Shown here piece after piece: positions 17,249 through 25,733 of a stretch of DNA of 64,000 nucleotides (position 1 is the stretch's first letter; each line of letters begins with the position of its first letter). Below the pieces are notes generated by a model that saw nothing but the letters and a program-made list of their open reading frames with translations, was not told where the DNA came from and searched no databases. Origin of the DNA: Streptococcus mitis (GTDB taxonomy: Bacteria > Bacillota > Bacilli > Lactobacillales > Streptococcaceae); NCBI RefSeq assembly GCF_002860865.1, contig NZ_PKIE01000006.1:39976-103975 (forward strand), written 5' to 3'. Position numbers and translations under genes: made by a program.

Positions 17249-18202
17249 TTATTCTTTTAGTTCTACTTTTTCTAGTTCCATTACTGCGTTATTTTCTTTA
17301 TTTGAGGTATCATTCTTCAAAAATCCTATGAATACTTTCTTACCATTTTCAACCGGGATATAGAATTGCACTCTATCTAAATCAACATATATTTTTTCTG
17401 TATCCTTTATCTTATATCCTCTACTTTCCATGATTGCGATAATTTGTTCTTTTGTTTTCAAATCCTTAACAGTATTAGTAAATGACTCATATGAAGTTAA
17501 ATAAATCACCTTATCTCCTACAATAATTCTATCACTTGAAAATTTAATATTAGGTAATCTATCTATATTTTTTTGATCTTCTTCCACAGAGCCTTTAGTT
17601 CCATAAACCTTCGTAACACGATAAGTTCCGCTAATTTTTGTGTTTACTAATGGTACTAACTCATATGGTACAGATGTATTCTCACCAATTATATCAAGAT
17701 ATACCATCTTATGTTGATCTATCTTATACAGGATTCTTCCGTAACGTTCTTGGTCTTTATTATCAAGTAATGAAATAAACTTCAAATCTTCTTTTTTGAT
17801 ATCACTATTTTTTAATATCTCGAAATTTTTCTTAAATGATTTGACGATATCTTCTTCCGAAAGTTTAGTTTTTGTGATATTTTTAAAATCAGAATATGAA
17901 TCATGAATAGTTACATCATAATTAAATACTTCATTATTTTTTAGCATATAATCAATTTTTAATTTTTCTGAACCTGAAAATTCCCAAACACTAGTTTTAA
18001 GCCCTACTGAACCCCACTTCTTATCAAATAAATTATCACTTGATGAATTTTCGGAAAAATAATTAGATATACTTATACCTGCAGCAGCAAAGATTCCCAA
18101 TATAACAATCGTAAGTAATATGACTTTCACTAAACTAAATTTTTTAGTTTTCTTGCCATTCTTATTATCCTTTTTACCTTCTTCGTTTTTCTTCTTTCTC
18201 AT
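17249..18202 (-). CDS. membrane-anchored protein of unknown function, 317 aa
   Basis: The first 25 residues are very basic (RKKKNEEGKKDNKNGKKTKK), then one membrane segment (VKVILLTIVILGIFAAAGISI, about 26-46), then an extracytoplasmic region of about 270 residues rich in K, D, E and N with no cysteine pattern. The start at 18202 follows AAGGAGGATAAGAT. No family recognised. It has its own strong terminator. Cargo of the element, perhaps a surface or immunity-like protein, but this is only a guess from topology. Confidence 0.75.
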   Translation of the reverse strand: MRKKKNEEGKKDNKNGKKTKKFSLVKVILLTIVILGIFAAAGISISNYFSENSSSDNLFDKKWGSVGLKTSVWEFSGSEKLKIDYMLKNNEVFNYDVTIHDSYSDFKNITKTKLSEEDIVKSFKKNFEILKNSDIKKEDLKFISLLDNKDQERYGRILYKIDQHKMVYLDIIGENTSVPYELVPLVNTKISGTYRVTKVYGTKGSVEEDQKNIDRLPNIKFSSDRIIVGDKVIYLTSYESFTNTVKDLKTKEQIIAIMESRGYKIKDTEKIYVDLDRVQFYIPVENGKKVFIGFLKNDTSNKENNAVMELEKVELKE

Positions 18203-18260
18203 ATATCTTATCCTCCTTGATTTTAGTATCCATTCTATTAGCAAAACCTGAGTTTATTTC

Positions 18261-18707
18261 TTAATAATCTATGCTATTTAGATATTTTTGAAATTCCTCT
18301 TTTTTCATGTACTGTGGACTAGGCATCTCAGGTATATTCTCAATATCTTCAATGATATTTGAAACAACTTCCAAGGCAATCCAATTAAAATTGGACTGTT
18401 TTTCTACTTTTTCATTTATATTTCTCCACTCTGTTGGAACCATATACGAGGAATCTTCTGGCAGTTTAGGATATGTCCCTTTTTCAATAATTTTAGAAAG
18501 AAATCCGTATTCTCCATTTGGTAATATTAGTAACACATAATCAACATTTCTCTGGTACAACTTCGATTTTGTCGTAAATAAAACTTTTCCACCATTATTT
18601 TTTGCAAAATGATAGTGAGCTTCTAAGTTACCTAGCTGAGAATATTTCTTCTCACCATTTCCCATATCCCATTCTTGTAATTTATACACAGCTATTTCTT
18701 CTGTCAT
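18261..18707 (-). CDS. unknown cargo protein, 148 aa
   Basis: A soluble acidic protein preceded by GGAGTAGTAAT. Middle segment GGKVLFTTKSKLYQRNVDYVLLILPNGEYGFLSKIIEKG alternates strands and vaguely recalls EVE/PUA-like nucleotide-binding folds, too weak to assign. It is divergent from the XRE regulator, with an inverted repeat between them, and 58 bases upstream of the membrane-protein gene, so both may be controlled by that regulator. Confidence 0.7.
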   Translation of the reverse strand: MTEEIAVYKLQEWDMGNGEKKYSQLGNLEAHYHFAKNNGGKVLFTTKSKLYQRNVDYVLLILPNGEYGFLSKIIEKGTYPKLPEDSSYMVPTEWRNINEKVEKQSNFNWIALEVVSNIIEDIENIPEMPSPQYMKKEEFQKYLNSIDY

Positions 18708-18851
18708 ATTACTACTCCAATTGTATTGTTTTTTATCTATTTTAACACAAAAAGGTACATTACGCTATACTATATTGTTTTTTTAGATAGTTAATTGTAC
18801 TTAAAAAATCATATAAAGGATAGTAGAATAGTACAAAAGAGGAAATTACGG
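18708..18851. promoter_or_regulatory. divergent control region with TTGTACT/AGTACAA operator
   Basis: TTGTACT (18795-18801) and AGTACAA (18830-18836) form widely spaced inverted arms ahead of the XRE gene. A minus-strand TAAAAT box faces the unknown gene. A likely autoregulatory switch region. Confidence 0.45.
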
Positions 18852-19184
18852 ATGGAAGCTAATCAATTACAAAAATACATAGCAGAGCGTATAAGAGAAT
18901 GTCGAAAAGAACAGAATCTTAGCCAAGAACAATTATCTAATCAAGCCGGACTAGGTGTTAAGGCAATACAAAACATAGAGAATATGAAATACGATTTTAA
19001 AATACACACACTTGAAAAGGTTCTTACAGCTTTAGGCATGACCGTAGAAGACTTCTTTAATTTCCCACTTTCAAATAATTCCGTCCCCATCACTACATTG
19101 ATTGACAACATCTCAGATTTATCACACACAAAAAAATTAAAAATCATTTCTTTGTTCAATGAAATTGTCAAAAATATAGATTAA
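18852..19184 (+). CDS. XRE-family transcription regulator
   Basis: A 110-aa protein with an N-terminal Cro/CI helix-turn-helix (about 8-62): IAERIRECRKEQNLSQEQLS, GLGVKAIQNIENMK and LEKVLTALGMTVEDFF. The C-terminal 45 residues have no known domain and may dimerise. The start at 18852 has AGAGGAAAT upstream. Divergent to the other element genes, it is the probable repressor controlling cargo or excision. It is the only plus-strand gene of the element and abuts the attR end. Confidence 0.88.
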   Translation: MEANQLQKYIAERIRECRKEQNLSQEQLSNQAGLGVKAIQNIENMKYDFKIHTLEKVLTALGMTVEDFFNFPLSNNSVPITTLIDNISDLSHTKKLKIISLFNEIVKNID

Positions 19185-19217
19185 AAGAGGAACTCTCAAT
19201 GAATTCCTCTTTTTGTA
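19184..19217. terminator. terminator of the XRE gene
   Basis: AAAGAGGAA and TTCCTCTTTTT with a loop, starting within the XRE stop codon region. Confidence 0.85.
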
Positions 19218-19235
19218 TGCTACTTTATCTTTCCT

Positions 19236-19254
19236 TTGGTTAGTTTTATGGTTA
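19236..19254. repeat. arm-type integrase site, right end
   Basis: TTGGTTAGTTTTATGGTTA, same orientation as the copy at 12967-12985 with one mismatch. It lies 53 bases inside attR. Confidence 0.65.
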
Positions 19255-19303
19255 ATTTGTGTCTCTATAATGTCATGTGTCCTTAAACTGTACTCCAAAC
19301 ACT

Positions 19304-19327
19304 CTAAGTATGTGTATCAAAAATCAT
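19304..19327 (-). pseudogene. tatD: stranded original 5' end of tatD
   Basis: On the minus strand ATG begins at 19327 and reads MIFDTHT before a stop (TAG) at 19304-19306. It continues the 17-bp core, and TATAAT (plus ATTATA, 19355-19360) lies upstream. This is the native tatD promoter and start codon, separated from the gene by the 6.5-kb insertion. Confidence 0.8.
19308..19324. repeat. attR core
   Basis: Second copy of GTATGTGTATCAAAAAT, marking the right end of the element. Confidence 0.85.
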
Positions 19328-19420
19328 CTCTTCTAACCTCGTTTTCTATCTTCTATTATAGCAAAAAAACTGACCTCTCTCCTCATCTGTAAAAAATATT
19401 CTAAAATCCATCGTCGTCTC

Positions 19421-19449
19421 TTGACGCTATTTTTCCAAAGCAGTATAAT
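19421..19449 (+). promoter_or_regulatory. sigma-A promoter of the KimA-like gene
   Basis: TTGACG (19421-19426), 17-base spacer, TATAAT (19444-19449). The start codon is 36 bases downstream. Confidence 0.85.
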
Positions 19450-19484
19450 AGCACTTATTGAAATTTTCAGAAAAGGAAAATACA

Positions 19485-21329
19485 ATGTTTACAAAATTAA
19501 AACAGACTTTTATCGGTCGTCCTCTTAAGTCCTTAACAGAAGGCGAGAGAGGTCTGCTAGGAAAAATGCAGGCCTTAGCCATGTTATCAAGCGACGCTCT
19601 ATCTTCCATTGCCTATGGGCCTGAGCAAGTAGTCCTCGTCTTGGCTAGTCTCTCTCCTCTTGCTATATGGTGGAGTCTTCCTATCGGCCTTTTTGTCCTC
19701 CTACTTCTGGCCAGCCTGACCGTTTCCTACCGTCAAATCATCCATGCCTATCCTCAAGGAGGAGGGGCCTATATGGTTACTCGAGAAAATCTATCTCCCG
19801 AGCTAGGCTTGATCGCTGGAGGTAGTCTGCTGGTTGACTACATGCTGACTGTGGCGGTATCGGTATCATCTGGAGCTGATGCTATCACAGCAGCCCTCCC
19901 TGTCCTCCACCCTTACAACCTTCACATCTCCATTTTTCTAGTTTGCTTGCTTATGCTCTTGAATTTACGGGGGGTGAAAGAATCTGCCAGTTCACTGATG
20001 ATTCCTGTCTATCTCTTTATCATCAGTACTGTCTTTCTCTTACTCTATGGAATCTTTCAACTAATGACAGGCTCTCTCAGCTATCAGGCAACTTCTCCTA
20101 TCGGGCATGCTGTACCGAGTCTGTCTATCGTTCTCATTCTAAGAGCCTTTACCAGTGGTTCTGCCTCTCTGACAGGGGTTGAAGCTATTTCAAATGCCGT
20201 TCCCTTTTTCAAGTCTCCAAAAGAAAAGAATGCCGCTCAAACCTTGACCATTATGTCACTGATTTTAGGTTTTCTTTTTGCTGGTATCACCTTCCTAAAC
20301 TACTGGATGGGGATCATGCCTCAACACGGAGAAACTATTCTTTCACAGATGGCTCAAGGCATCCTTGGTAATTCCTTCTTGGGTCACCTTGGCTATTATA
20401 TCTTCCAATTCTCCACAGCCTTGATTTTGGCCGTAGCTGCAAATACTGGCTTTTCGGCCTTCCCTATGCTGGCTTACAATATGGCTAAAAACAAGTACAT
20501 GCCCCATCTCTTTATGGAAAAAGGAGACCGGCTAGGCTACTCCAATGGAATTTTAACTCTGGCTTTTGGGGCTATGATTCTTCTTCTCATTTTTAATGGC
20601 AACACCGAACGCTTGATTCCTCTTTATACTATCGGGGTCTTCGTTCCCTTCGCCCTATCTCAGACTGGGATGATTCGTCATTGGAAAAAGGAAAAAGGGA
20701 CCGACTTCTTAAAACCTGCTCTTGCTAATATCCTTGGGGCAATCATTTGCTACGCTATCGTGTTGATCCTGCTCTTTTTCCGTCTCAGTGATATCTGGCC
20801 TTTCTTCCCAATTATTCTCGTACTCACCCTACTCTTCTTGGCAATTCACAGTCATTACCAAAAAGTGGCCCAACAACTGCGACTCTATGAAGGCATCGAA
20901 AAACGTACCTACGATGGAAATCTAGTTCTCGTCCTAGTAGGGAATGTCACCCGTGTAAGTGTTGGAGCCATTAACTACGCTCAAAGTATCGGTGATGAAG
21001 TCTTAGCCATGCACATTTCTACTAAGGAAACAGCAGAAAAAGATCAAGAAATTCTCCAAGAATTTGCTGATTACTTCCCAACCATTACTCTAAAAAACAT
21101 CAAGACTAGCTACCGCGACATCATCACGCCTACTATCAAGTATGTCAAACGGGTTTCCGAGGACGCTCAGAAAAAGAACTATACAGTCACTGTCCTCGTC
21201 CCCCAGTTTATCCCTAATAAACCTTGGCAGAATATCCTGCACAATCAGATGAGTCTCAAACTCAAATACGCCCTTCGTTGGCACCAAGACGTCGTTGTCG
21301 CTAGCTACTCTTATCACTTAAAAGAATAA
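19485..21329 (+). CDS. kimA: KimA-like potassium transporter (APC family)
   Basis: Membrane protein of 614 aa closely resembling Bacillus KimA (YdaO): SDALSSIAYGPEQV, SYRQIIHAYPQGGGAYMVTRENL, GLIAGGSLLVDYMLTVAVSVS, LTGVEAISNAVPFFK, AANTGFSAFPMLAYN and FVPFALSQTGM. About twelve membrane segments to residue 460 are followed by a cytosolic USP-like domain with VLVPQFIPNKPWQNILHNQ. KimA proteins import K+ with protons and are restrained by cyclic di-AMP. Transport of K+ here is inferred. The start at 19485 follows AAAAGGAAAATACA. No ydaO-type riboswitch is visible in the short leader. Confidence 0.85.
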   Translation: MFTKLKQTFIGRPLKSLTEGERGLLGKMQALAMLSSDALSSIAYGPEQVVLVLASLSPLAIWWSLPIGLFVLLLLASLTVSYRQIIHAYPQGGGAYMVTRENLSPELGLIAGGSLLVDYMLTVAVSVSSGADAITAALPVLHPYNLHISIFLVCLLMLLNLRGVKESASSLMIPVYLFIISTVFLLLYGIFQLMTGSLSYQATSPIGHAVPSLSIVLILRAFTSGSASLTGVEAISNAVPFFKSPKEKNAAQTLTIMSLILGFLFAGITFLNYWMGIMPQHGETILSQMAQGILGNSFLGHLGYYIFQFSTALILAVAANTGFSAFPMLAYNMAKNKYMPHLFMEKGDRLGYSNGILTLAFGAMILLLIFNGNTERLIPLYTIGVFVPFALSQTGMIRHWKKEKGTDFLKPALANILGAIICYAIVLILLFFRLSDIWPFFPIILVLTLLFLAIHSHYQKVAQQLRLYEGIEKRTYDGNLVLVLVGNVTRVSVGAINYAQSIGDEVLAMHISTKETAEKDQEILQEFADYFPTITLKNIKTSYRDIITPTIKYVKRVSEDAQKKNYTVTVLVPQFIPNKPWQNILHNQMSLKLKYALRWHQDVVVASYSYHLKE

Positions 21330-21331
21330 AG

Positions 21332-21377
21332 AAAAGTCCTTACCAAAACTAAGAAGCTTCTGGTAAGGACTTTTTTC
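21332..21377. terminator. bidirectional terminator between kimA-like and aliB-like genes
   Basis: AAAAGTCCTTACC and GGTAAGGACTTTTTT enclose a loop, between two convergent genes. Confidence 0.9.
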
Positions 21378-21421
21378 TGAATCCTGTCACTATGCTTAAC
21401 TGAAAAGCATGACTAGGCATA

Positions 21422-23386
21422 TTATTGAATGTGGTTAGCTAAATCTTCCTGAGCTTTTTTATTTGACTCAGCTTTTTCTTTTAGCCATTTTTCGTAGAGC
21501 TCTTGGTACTGTTTAGCAGTTACTGGTTCTTTTTGCAATTCAACATATTTGTAGTTGTCAGAATCTCCTTTGTGCCCAACGAATGAGAATGGGCCTGTAA
21601 ACGGTACAGTCTTACGGAAGATTGGGTTGGCTCCACCACTTTGAACTGGTAGGAAGAGGGCACTATCTGTCAACCAAGCTTGGGCTTCAGCATATTTTTC
21701 ATAGCGAGCTTGAGTATCTGTGATTTCCGCATCTGCCTGATCCAAGAGTTTCTTATAGTCAGCAAGACCAATCTTGTCCTTGACTTCCTTGTCTTTTCCT
21801 TCAGACAAGCCCATGTTTTTCAACTGAGAACCTGTCTCTGGATCAAGGATGGCTAGGTAAGTCTTCGGATCTGAGTAATCTCCACCCCATCCTGAGATGT
21901 CGATATCGTAGTCTTTTTGTTCTGCTGTATCTGCAAAGAATGTAGCTTGATCCTTCTCGTCTGGAGAAAGTTGGATAACATCAATGACTACATTCTCCTT
22001 ACCAAGAGTTTCTTCCACTGTTTGTTTGAAAGATCCAGCCTGTTGCACATCTAATTTAGCAGTCTGGTCAACTGGCATATCCAAATGAATTGGGAAGGTT
22101 ACTCCTTGAGCTTGCAGACTTTCTTTGGCCTTCGCAAACTTCTCTTTGGCCTTTTCAGGATTCAAGAAGGCTTGCTTACCATCGTTTAGGTTGATATTTG
22201 CCCAATCTTTACCATAGTTGACAATTTTCTCATTGACAATGTCACCAAAGTTCTTATCGCCAACTTGGACAAAGTTACTTGGTGTAACTGTGTTACGCAA
22301 GATACGGTCTGCTCCATCTTCACCATTTGTCTGTGCTGCATAAGCATGACGGTCAAAGGCAAAGTTGATAGCCTGACGGAAATCTTTATTCTGCATAGCT
22401 GCGCGTGAATCTGTCTTTTCCTTATCAGACTGTTTCATAGTCTGCTTATAGCTTTGACGATTAACGTTGAAAAGATAGTAGAAAGTAACTGAGTTTTGTG
22501 GTGTATAGGTAATCTTGTCCTCGTTTCCCTTCTTGAGTTCAGCAAATACTGAACTTGTTGGGAAAATACGACCATCTGTATAGTTACCATCCAAGAAACC
22601 TCTTGCAATGCTGTCTTGGTCAGAACCATCAAAGAAAGAAAGTTTCACTTTCTCAATTTTGACATTATCCTTATCCCAGTAGTTAGGGTTTTTATCAAAC
22701 TCAATCAAAGATTTTGATGTGAAGGACTTAAACAAGTAAGGACCATTTGACAAGATACTTGATGGTGTCACACTTCCAAAGTCATCTCCCTTAGACTTCA
22801 AGAAAGCTTCATTTACAGGATTAAGGATACTTGCTGTCGTTTTAGAGTTCCAGTAAGTCTCAGGTTGGTTGAGAATGTATTGTAGCGTGTAATCATCCAC
22901 CGCCTTAACACCAACAGTTCCAAAATCAGATGATTTCCCTTCAACATAGTCTGCTAGACCCTTGATAGAGTCTTGTACCAAGTACAAGTTTTCAGCCTTT
23001 TTATCAGCCGCATACTTGAGACCAGTCACAAAGTCATGAGCCGTCACATCCGCATACTCTTCTCCTTCAGAAGTGTACCATTTAGCCCCCTGACGGATCT
23101 TATAGGTGTAAGTCAAACCATCTTTTGACACAGTCCATGACTCAGCCATAGAGGGAATGAGATTGCCATACTGGTCATTTTCCAACAACCCATCAATCAA
23201 GTTGGTTGTGATACTAGATGTAGAGTCTCGTGTAGAGGTAATGTAATCCAAGGTATCAGGGTTGCTGACAAAGATATAAGAGTATGTCTTGTCTGCATTG
23301 CTTGATTGGGATGACCCGCATGCCGCTAGAGCTAGACCTGCTGTCAAAGCCATAGCTCCAAAAAGCATAACTTTTGATTTCTTCAT
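21422..23386 (-). CDS. oligopeptide ABC transporter substrate-binding lipoprotein (AliB/AmiA family)
   Basis: Lipoprotein of 654 aa that binds extracellular oligopeptides for the Ami permease, for nutrition and peptide signalling. Signal peptide MKKSKVMLFGAMALTAGLALAAC has lipobox LAAC (Cys23). SBP_bac_5 signatures follow: VSNPDTLDYITSTR, LENDQYGNLIPSMAESW, YTSEGEEYADVTAHDFV, RQAINFAFDR, and the C-terminal EKWLKEKAESNKKAQEDL tail shared by AmiA, AliA and AliB. It lacks neighbouring permease genes, like the orphan Ali receptors. Which paralogue it is I cannot tell, so no symbol is given. Confidence 0.93.
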   Translation of the reverse strand: MKKSKVMLFGAMALTAGLALAACGSSQSSNADKTYSYIFVSNPDTLDYITSTRDSTSSITTNLIDGLLENDQYGNLIPSMAESWTVSKDGLTYTYKIRQGAKWYTSEGEEYADVTAHDFVTGLKYAADKKAENLYLVQDSIKGLADYVEGKSSDFGTVGVKAVDDYTLQYILNQPETYWNSKTTASILNPVNEAFLKSKGDDFGSVTPSSILSNGPYLFKSFTSKSLIEFDKNPNYWDKDNVKIEKVKLSFFDGSDQDSIARGFLDGNYTDGRIFPTSSVFAELKKGNEDKITYTPQNSVTFYYLFNVNRQSYKQTMKQSDKEKTDSRAAMQNKDFRQAINFAFDRHAYAAQTNGEDGADRILRNTVTPSNFVQVGDKNFGDIVNEKIVNYGKDWANINLNDGKQAFLNPEKAKEKFAKAKESLQAQGVTFPIHLDMPVDQTAKLDVQQAGSFKQTVEETLGKENVVIDVIQLSPDEKDQATFFADTAEQKDYDIDISGWGGDYSDPKTYLAILDPETGSQLKNMGLSEGKDKEVKDKIGLADYKKLLDQADAEITDTQARYEKYAEAQAWLTDSALFLPVQSGGANPIFRKTVPFTGPFSFVGHKGDSDNYKYVELQKEPVTAKQYQELYEKWLKEKAESNKKAQEDLANHIQ

Positions 23387-23472
23387 GATTATTCTCCATT
23401 TTTTACAGTATGTGAAATATTATACACCATTTGAGCAAAAATATAAAGCCTTTTTGAACTTTTTACAAAAAT

Positions 23473-23508
23473 AAAAATCAGTAGACTCGAGTTCCTACTG
23501 ATTTTTGT
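23473..23508 (-). terminator. terminator of rpmH
   Basis: AAAAATCAGTAG and CCTACTGATTTTT pair; T-rich sequence follows on the minus strand. Confidence 0.85.
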
Positions 23509-23523
23509 TATAGTTCGTTTGGA

Positions 23524-23658
23524 TTATGCAGCCAAAACTTTGCGTCCTTTACGACGACGAGCTGCCAATACGCGACGACCGTTTTTAGTTGACATACGGT
23601 TACGGAATCCGTGTTTGCGCGCACGACGAAGTTTACTTGGTTGATAAGTACGTTTCAC
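23524..23658 (-). CDS. rpmH: 50S ribosomal protein L34
   Basis: A 44-aa basic protein: starts [12 protein letters not shown], then [20 protein letters not shown] and ends GRKVLAA. It is too short for ordinary ORF cut-offs. GTG start at 23658 follows AGGAGGTATTCATC. The usual neighbours rnpA and dnaA are absent: here it lies next to aliB-like and an aminotransferase gene, as remembered for pneumococci. The single-gene transcript ends at a good terminator. Confidence 0.97.
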
Positions 23659-23802
23659 GATGAATACCTCCTCATAGATTTTGTATTCGTTTAGCCGGCT
23701 ATAAAGTGATCAGTTACTAAACATACTTTACTATTCTATCTGATTCTTTCACTTTTGTCAATAGCTCTAGGCAAATGTTTCCAGCTTTTTCGAATGTAAG
23801 CC

Positions 23803-25017
23803 CTATCTACGATACTGTTTTAAGAATCGAGTCATTTTTTCTTGGATTTGGGCTAGTTCATCAACACGAGGAAGGTAAACGATACGGAAGTGGTCTGGTT
23901 CCTGCCAGTTAAAGCCTCGACCATGAACCAAGAGAACCTTTTCCTGCTTCAAGAAATCAAGGACAAACTGCTCATCATCATCGATACGGTACATATTGCG
24001 GTCGATTTTTGGGAAGATATAGAGTCCCGCCTTGGGTTTAACCGCAGACAAACCTGGAATATCTTGAATGGCATTGTAGATGAAGTTTCTTTGCTCGTAA
24101 ATTCGTCCACCAGGAAGGAGCAATTCATCAACTGATTGGTGGCCACCCAAGGAAGTTTGTACAACTTGTTGGGCCAAAACGTTAGAACAAAGGCGCATAT
24201 TGGACAGCATATTGAGCCCTTCGATATAGCCTTTGACATGTGTCTTAGGTCCAGACAAAACCATCCAACCCACACGGAAACCAGCAATACGGTGAGATTT
24301 TGATAGACCATTCATGCTGACACAGAAAACATCTGGTGCCAAACTAGCCACAGGCGTATGCACATGTCCATCCATAACCATGCGGTCATAGATTTCATCC
24401 GCAAAGATAATCAAATCGTTTTGACGGGCAATCTCAATAATCTCCAACAAGAGTTCCTTAGGATAAAGGGCTCCAGTTGGGTTATTTGGATTGATAAGGA
24501 CGATCGCCTTAGTATTGGAAGTAATTTTTGACTTGATATCGTCAATATCTGGGTACCATTCTGCAGCTTCATCACAGATATAGTGAACGGCATTTCCCCC
24601 AGCAAGACTGACAGCGGCTGTCCAGAGAGGATAGTCTGGCATTGGCACCAATACCTCGTCTCCATTGTCCAAAAGCCCCTGCATGGACATGACAATCAGC
24701 TCACTGACACCATTTCCAAGGTAGATATCATCAATATCCACGTTTGGGAACTTCTTCAATTGGCAATACTGCATGATGGCCTTACGGGCTGAGAAAATCC
24801 CTTTTGAGTCAGAGTAACCTTCACTATCACGCGCATTCATAATCAAGTCATGAATGACCTCGTCTGGCGCTGTAAAGCCAAATTCTGCTGGATTTCCTGT
24901 ATTCAGACGTAAAATCTTTTCTCCATTTGCTCGCATCCGCATGGCTTCTTCCAAAACAGGACCACGGATATCATAAGCAACATGCTCTAACTTACTAGAC
25001 TTGTTATATTCTTTCAT
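23803..25017 (-). CDS. PLP-dependent aminotransferase (AlaA-like)
   Basis: Class I/II aminotransferase of 404 aa, probably forming alanine from pyruvate and glutamate (E. coli AlaA has the same length and blocks). Seen: GNPAEFGF, EGYSDSKGIFSARKA, LGNGVSELI, NPNNPTGALYP, FADEIYDRM and the PLP lysine in SMNGLSKSHRIAGFRVGW (K240). The C-terminal arginine lies in DHFRIVYLPR. Aspartate or another 2-oxo acid substrate is possible. Single gene. Confidence 0.88.
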   Translation of the reverse strand: MKEYNKSSKLEHVAYDIRGPVLEEAMRMRANGEKILRLNTGNPAEFGFTAPDEVIHDLIMNARDSEGYSDSKGIFSARKAIMQYCQLKKFPNVDIDDIYLGNGVSELIVMSMQGLLDNGDEVLVPMPDYPLWTAAVSLAGGNAVHYICDEAAEWYPDIDDIKSKITSNTKAIVLINPNNPTGALYPKELLLEIIEIARQNDLIIFADEIYDRMVMDGHVHTPVASLAPDVFCVSMNGLSKSHRIAGFRVGWMVLSGPKTHVKGYIEGLNMLSNMRLCSNVLAQQVVQTSLGGHQSVDELLLPGGRIYEQRNFIYNAIQDIPGLSAVKPKAGLYIFPKIDRNMYRIDDDEQFVLDFLKQEKVLLVHGRGFNWQEPDHFRIVYLPRVDELAQIQEKMTRFLKQYRR

Positions 25018-25084
25018 CTTGTTTCCTCAATTCATCAGGATAGTAACATTATACCACTAGAAAGAAAATGCGACAAGTTTACTG

Positions 25085-25189
25085 ATACTCAATGAAAATC
25101 AAAGAGCAAACTAGGAAACTAGCCGCAGGCTGTACTTGAGTACGGCAAGGCGACGTTGACGTGGTTTGAATTTGATTTTCGAAGAGTAT
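25085..25189 (+). repeat. BOX element lacking boxB (A-C form)
   Basis: ATACTCAATGAAAATCAAAG...GCTGTACTTGAGTACGGCAAGG...TTTCGAAGAGTAT, about 105 bp. The boxB unit seen in other copies is absent. Confidence 0.9.
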
Positions 25190-25221
25190 GAAATGTGTTA
25201 CTAGTTTCGTATAGAAGAAAA

Positions 25222-25241
25222 GCCTCGCTAAAAGCGAGGGC
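25222..25241 (-). terminator. terminator of the small membrane-protein gene
   Basis: GCCTCGCT and AGCGAGGGC pair, with AGAAGAAAA (T run on the minus strand) just outside. Confidence 0.75.
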
Positions 25242-25278
25242 AAACAGGGGAGATAGCAGGTATTTTGCGAAAGTCACA

Positions 25279-25572
25279 TCACATACCAAAAGATAAACCT
25301 AGAAAAAGCAAGCTTAAAAAGGAGTCATAAAGAAGATTGAACATGAGAAAAAGTCCCCATATCATCAAGTAATCCCAACGCCCACTTCGTTTTGCAACTA
25401 GGAATAAAATTAGATGGTAGAGTACATGAAAGACTAAAAAGCCGATAAAACCTGGATAAAGAAACGGTACCAGACTCTCTAATTGCCAGATCATGATAAC
25501 TTCTAGCAAGACTGAAACTAGGATAATTCCATAATAAAGGAAATTTGATTTTTGAAAAGAGCTTTTCATCAT
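25279..25572 (-). CDS. small multi-pass membrane protein, 97 aa
   Basis: Hydrophobic, three probable membrane segments (YYGIILVSVLLEVIMIW, YPGFIGFLVFHVLYHLILFLV and YLMIWGLFLMFNLLYDSFLS). The ATG start is preceded by AGGGAGGGATA. A GTG start 15 bases earlier would overlap the ribosome binding site. Function unknown. Divergent to the universal stress protein gene. Confidence 0.75.
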   Translation of the reverse strand: MMKSSFQKSNFLYYGIILVSVLLEVIMIWQLESLVPFLYPGFIGFLVFHVLYHLILFLVAKRSGRWDYLMIWGLFLMFNLLYDSFLSLLFLGLSFGM

Positions 25573-25733
25573 TATCCCTCCCTTCACTTCTTTCCTGCTA
25601 TCCTTTCTTTTATTTTATCATATATTTATATAGATTTTAAGCGCTAACATTCTTTTGAAAAATACTTTTTTTGCTTTACTTCTATAGTGAAAAGGTTTAC
25701 AATAATAGTAAGAAAATTTCAGGAGGTTTCATT

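Larger units (their letters stand above)
12834..19324. mobile_element. 6.5-kb integrative rolling-circle element in tatD
   Basis: Bounded by the 17-bp repeat. It contains an integrase, an Xis-like gene, a HUH Rep, a candidate double-strand origin, three small accessory genes, a regulator, two cargo genes and an XRE regulator. Neither a relaxase distinct from Rep, a coupling protein nor a mating-pore gene is present, so if it transfers it must borrow another element's machinery or act as an integrated plasmid. Coding is visibly more AT-rich than the flanks. Confidence 0.85.

Noticed and set aside
19185-19484. Possible cyclic di-AMP riboswitch before the KimA-like gene
   Set aside because: The leader after the promoter is only about 30 bases, too short for a ydaO riboswitch.
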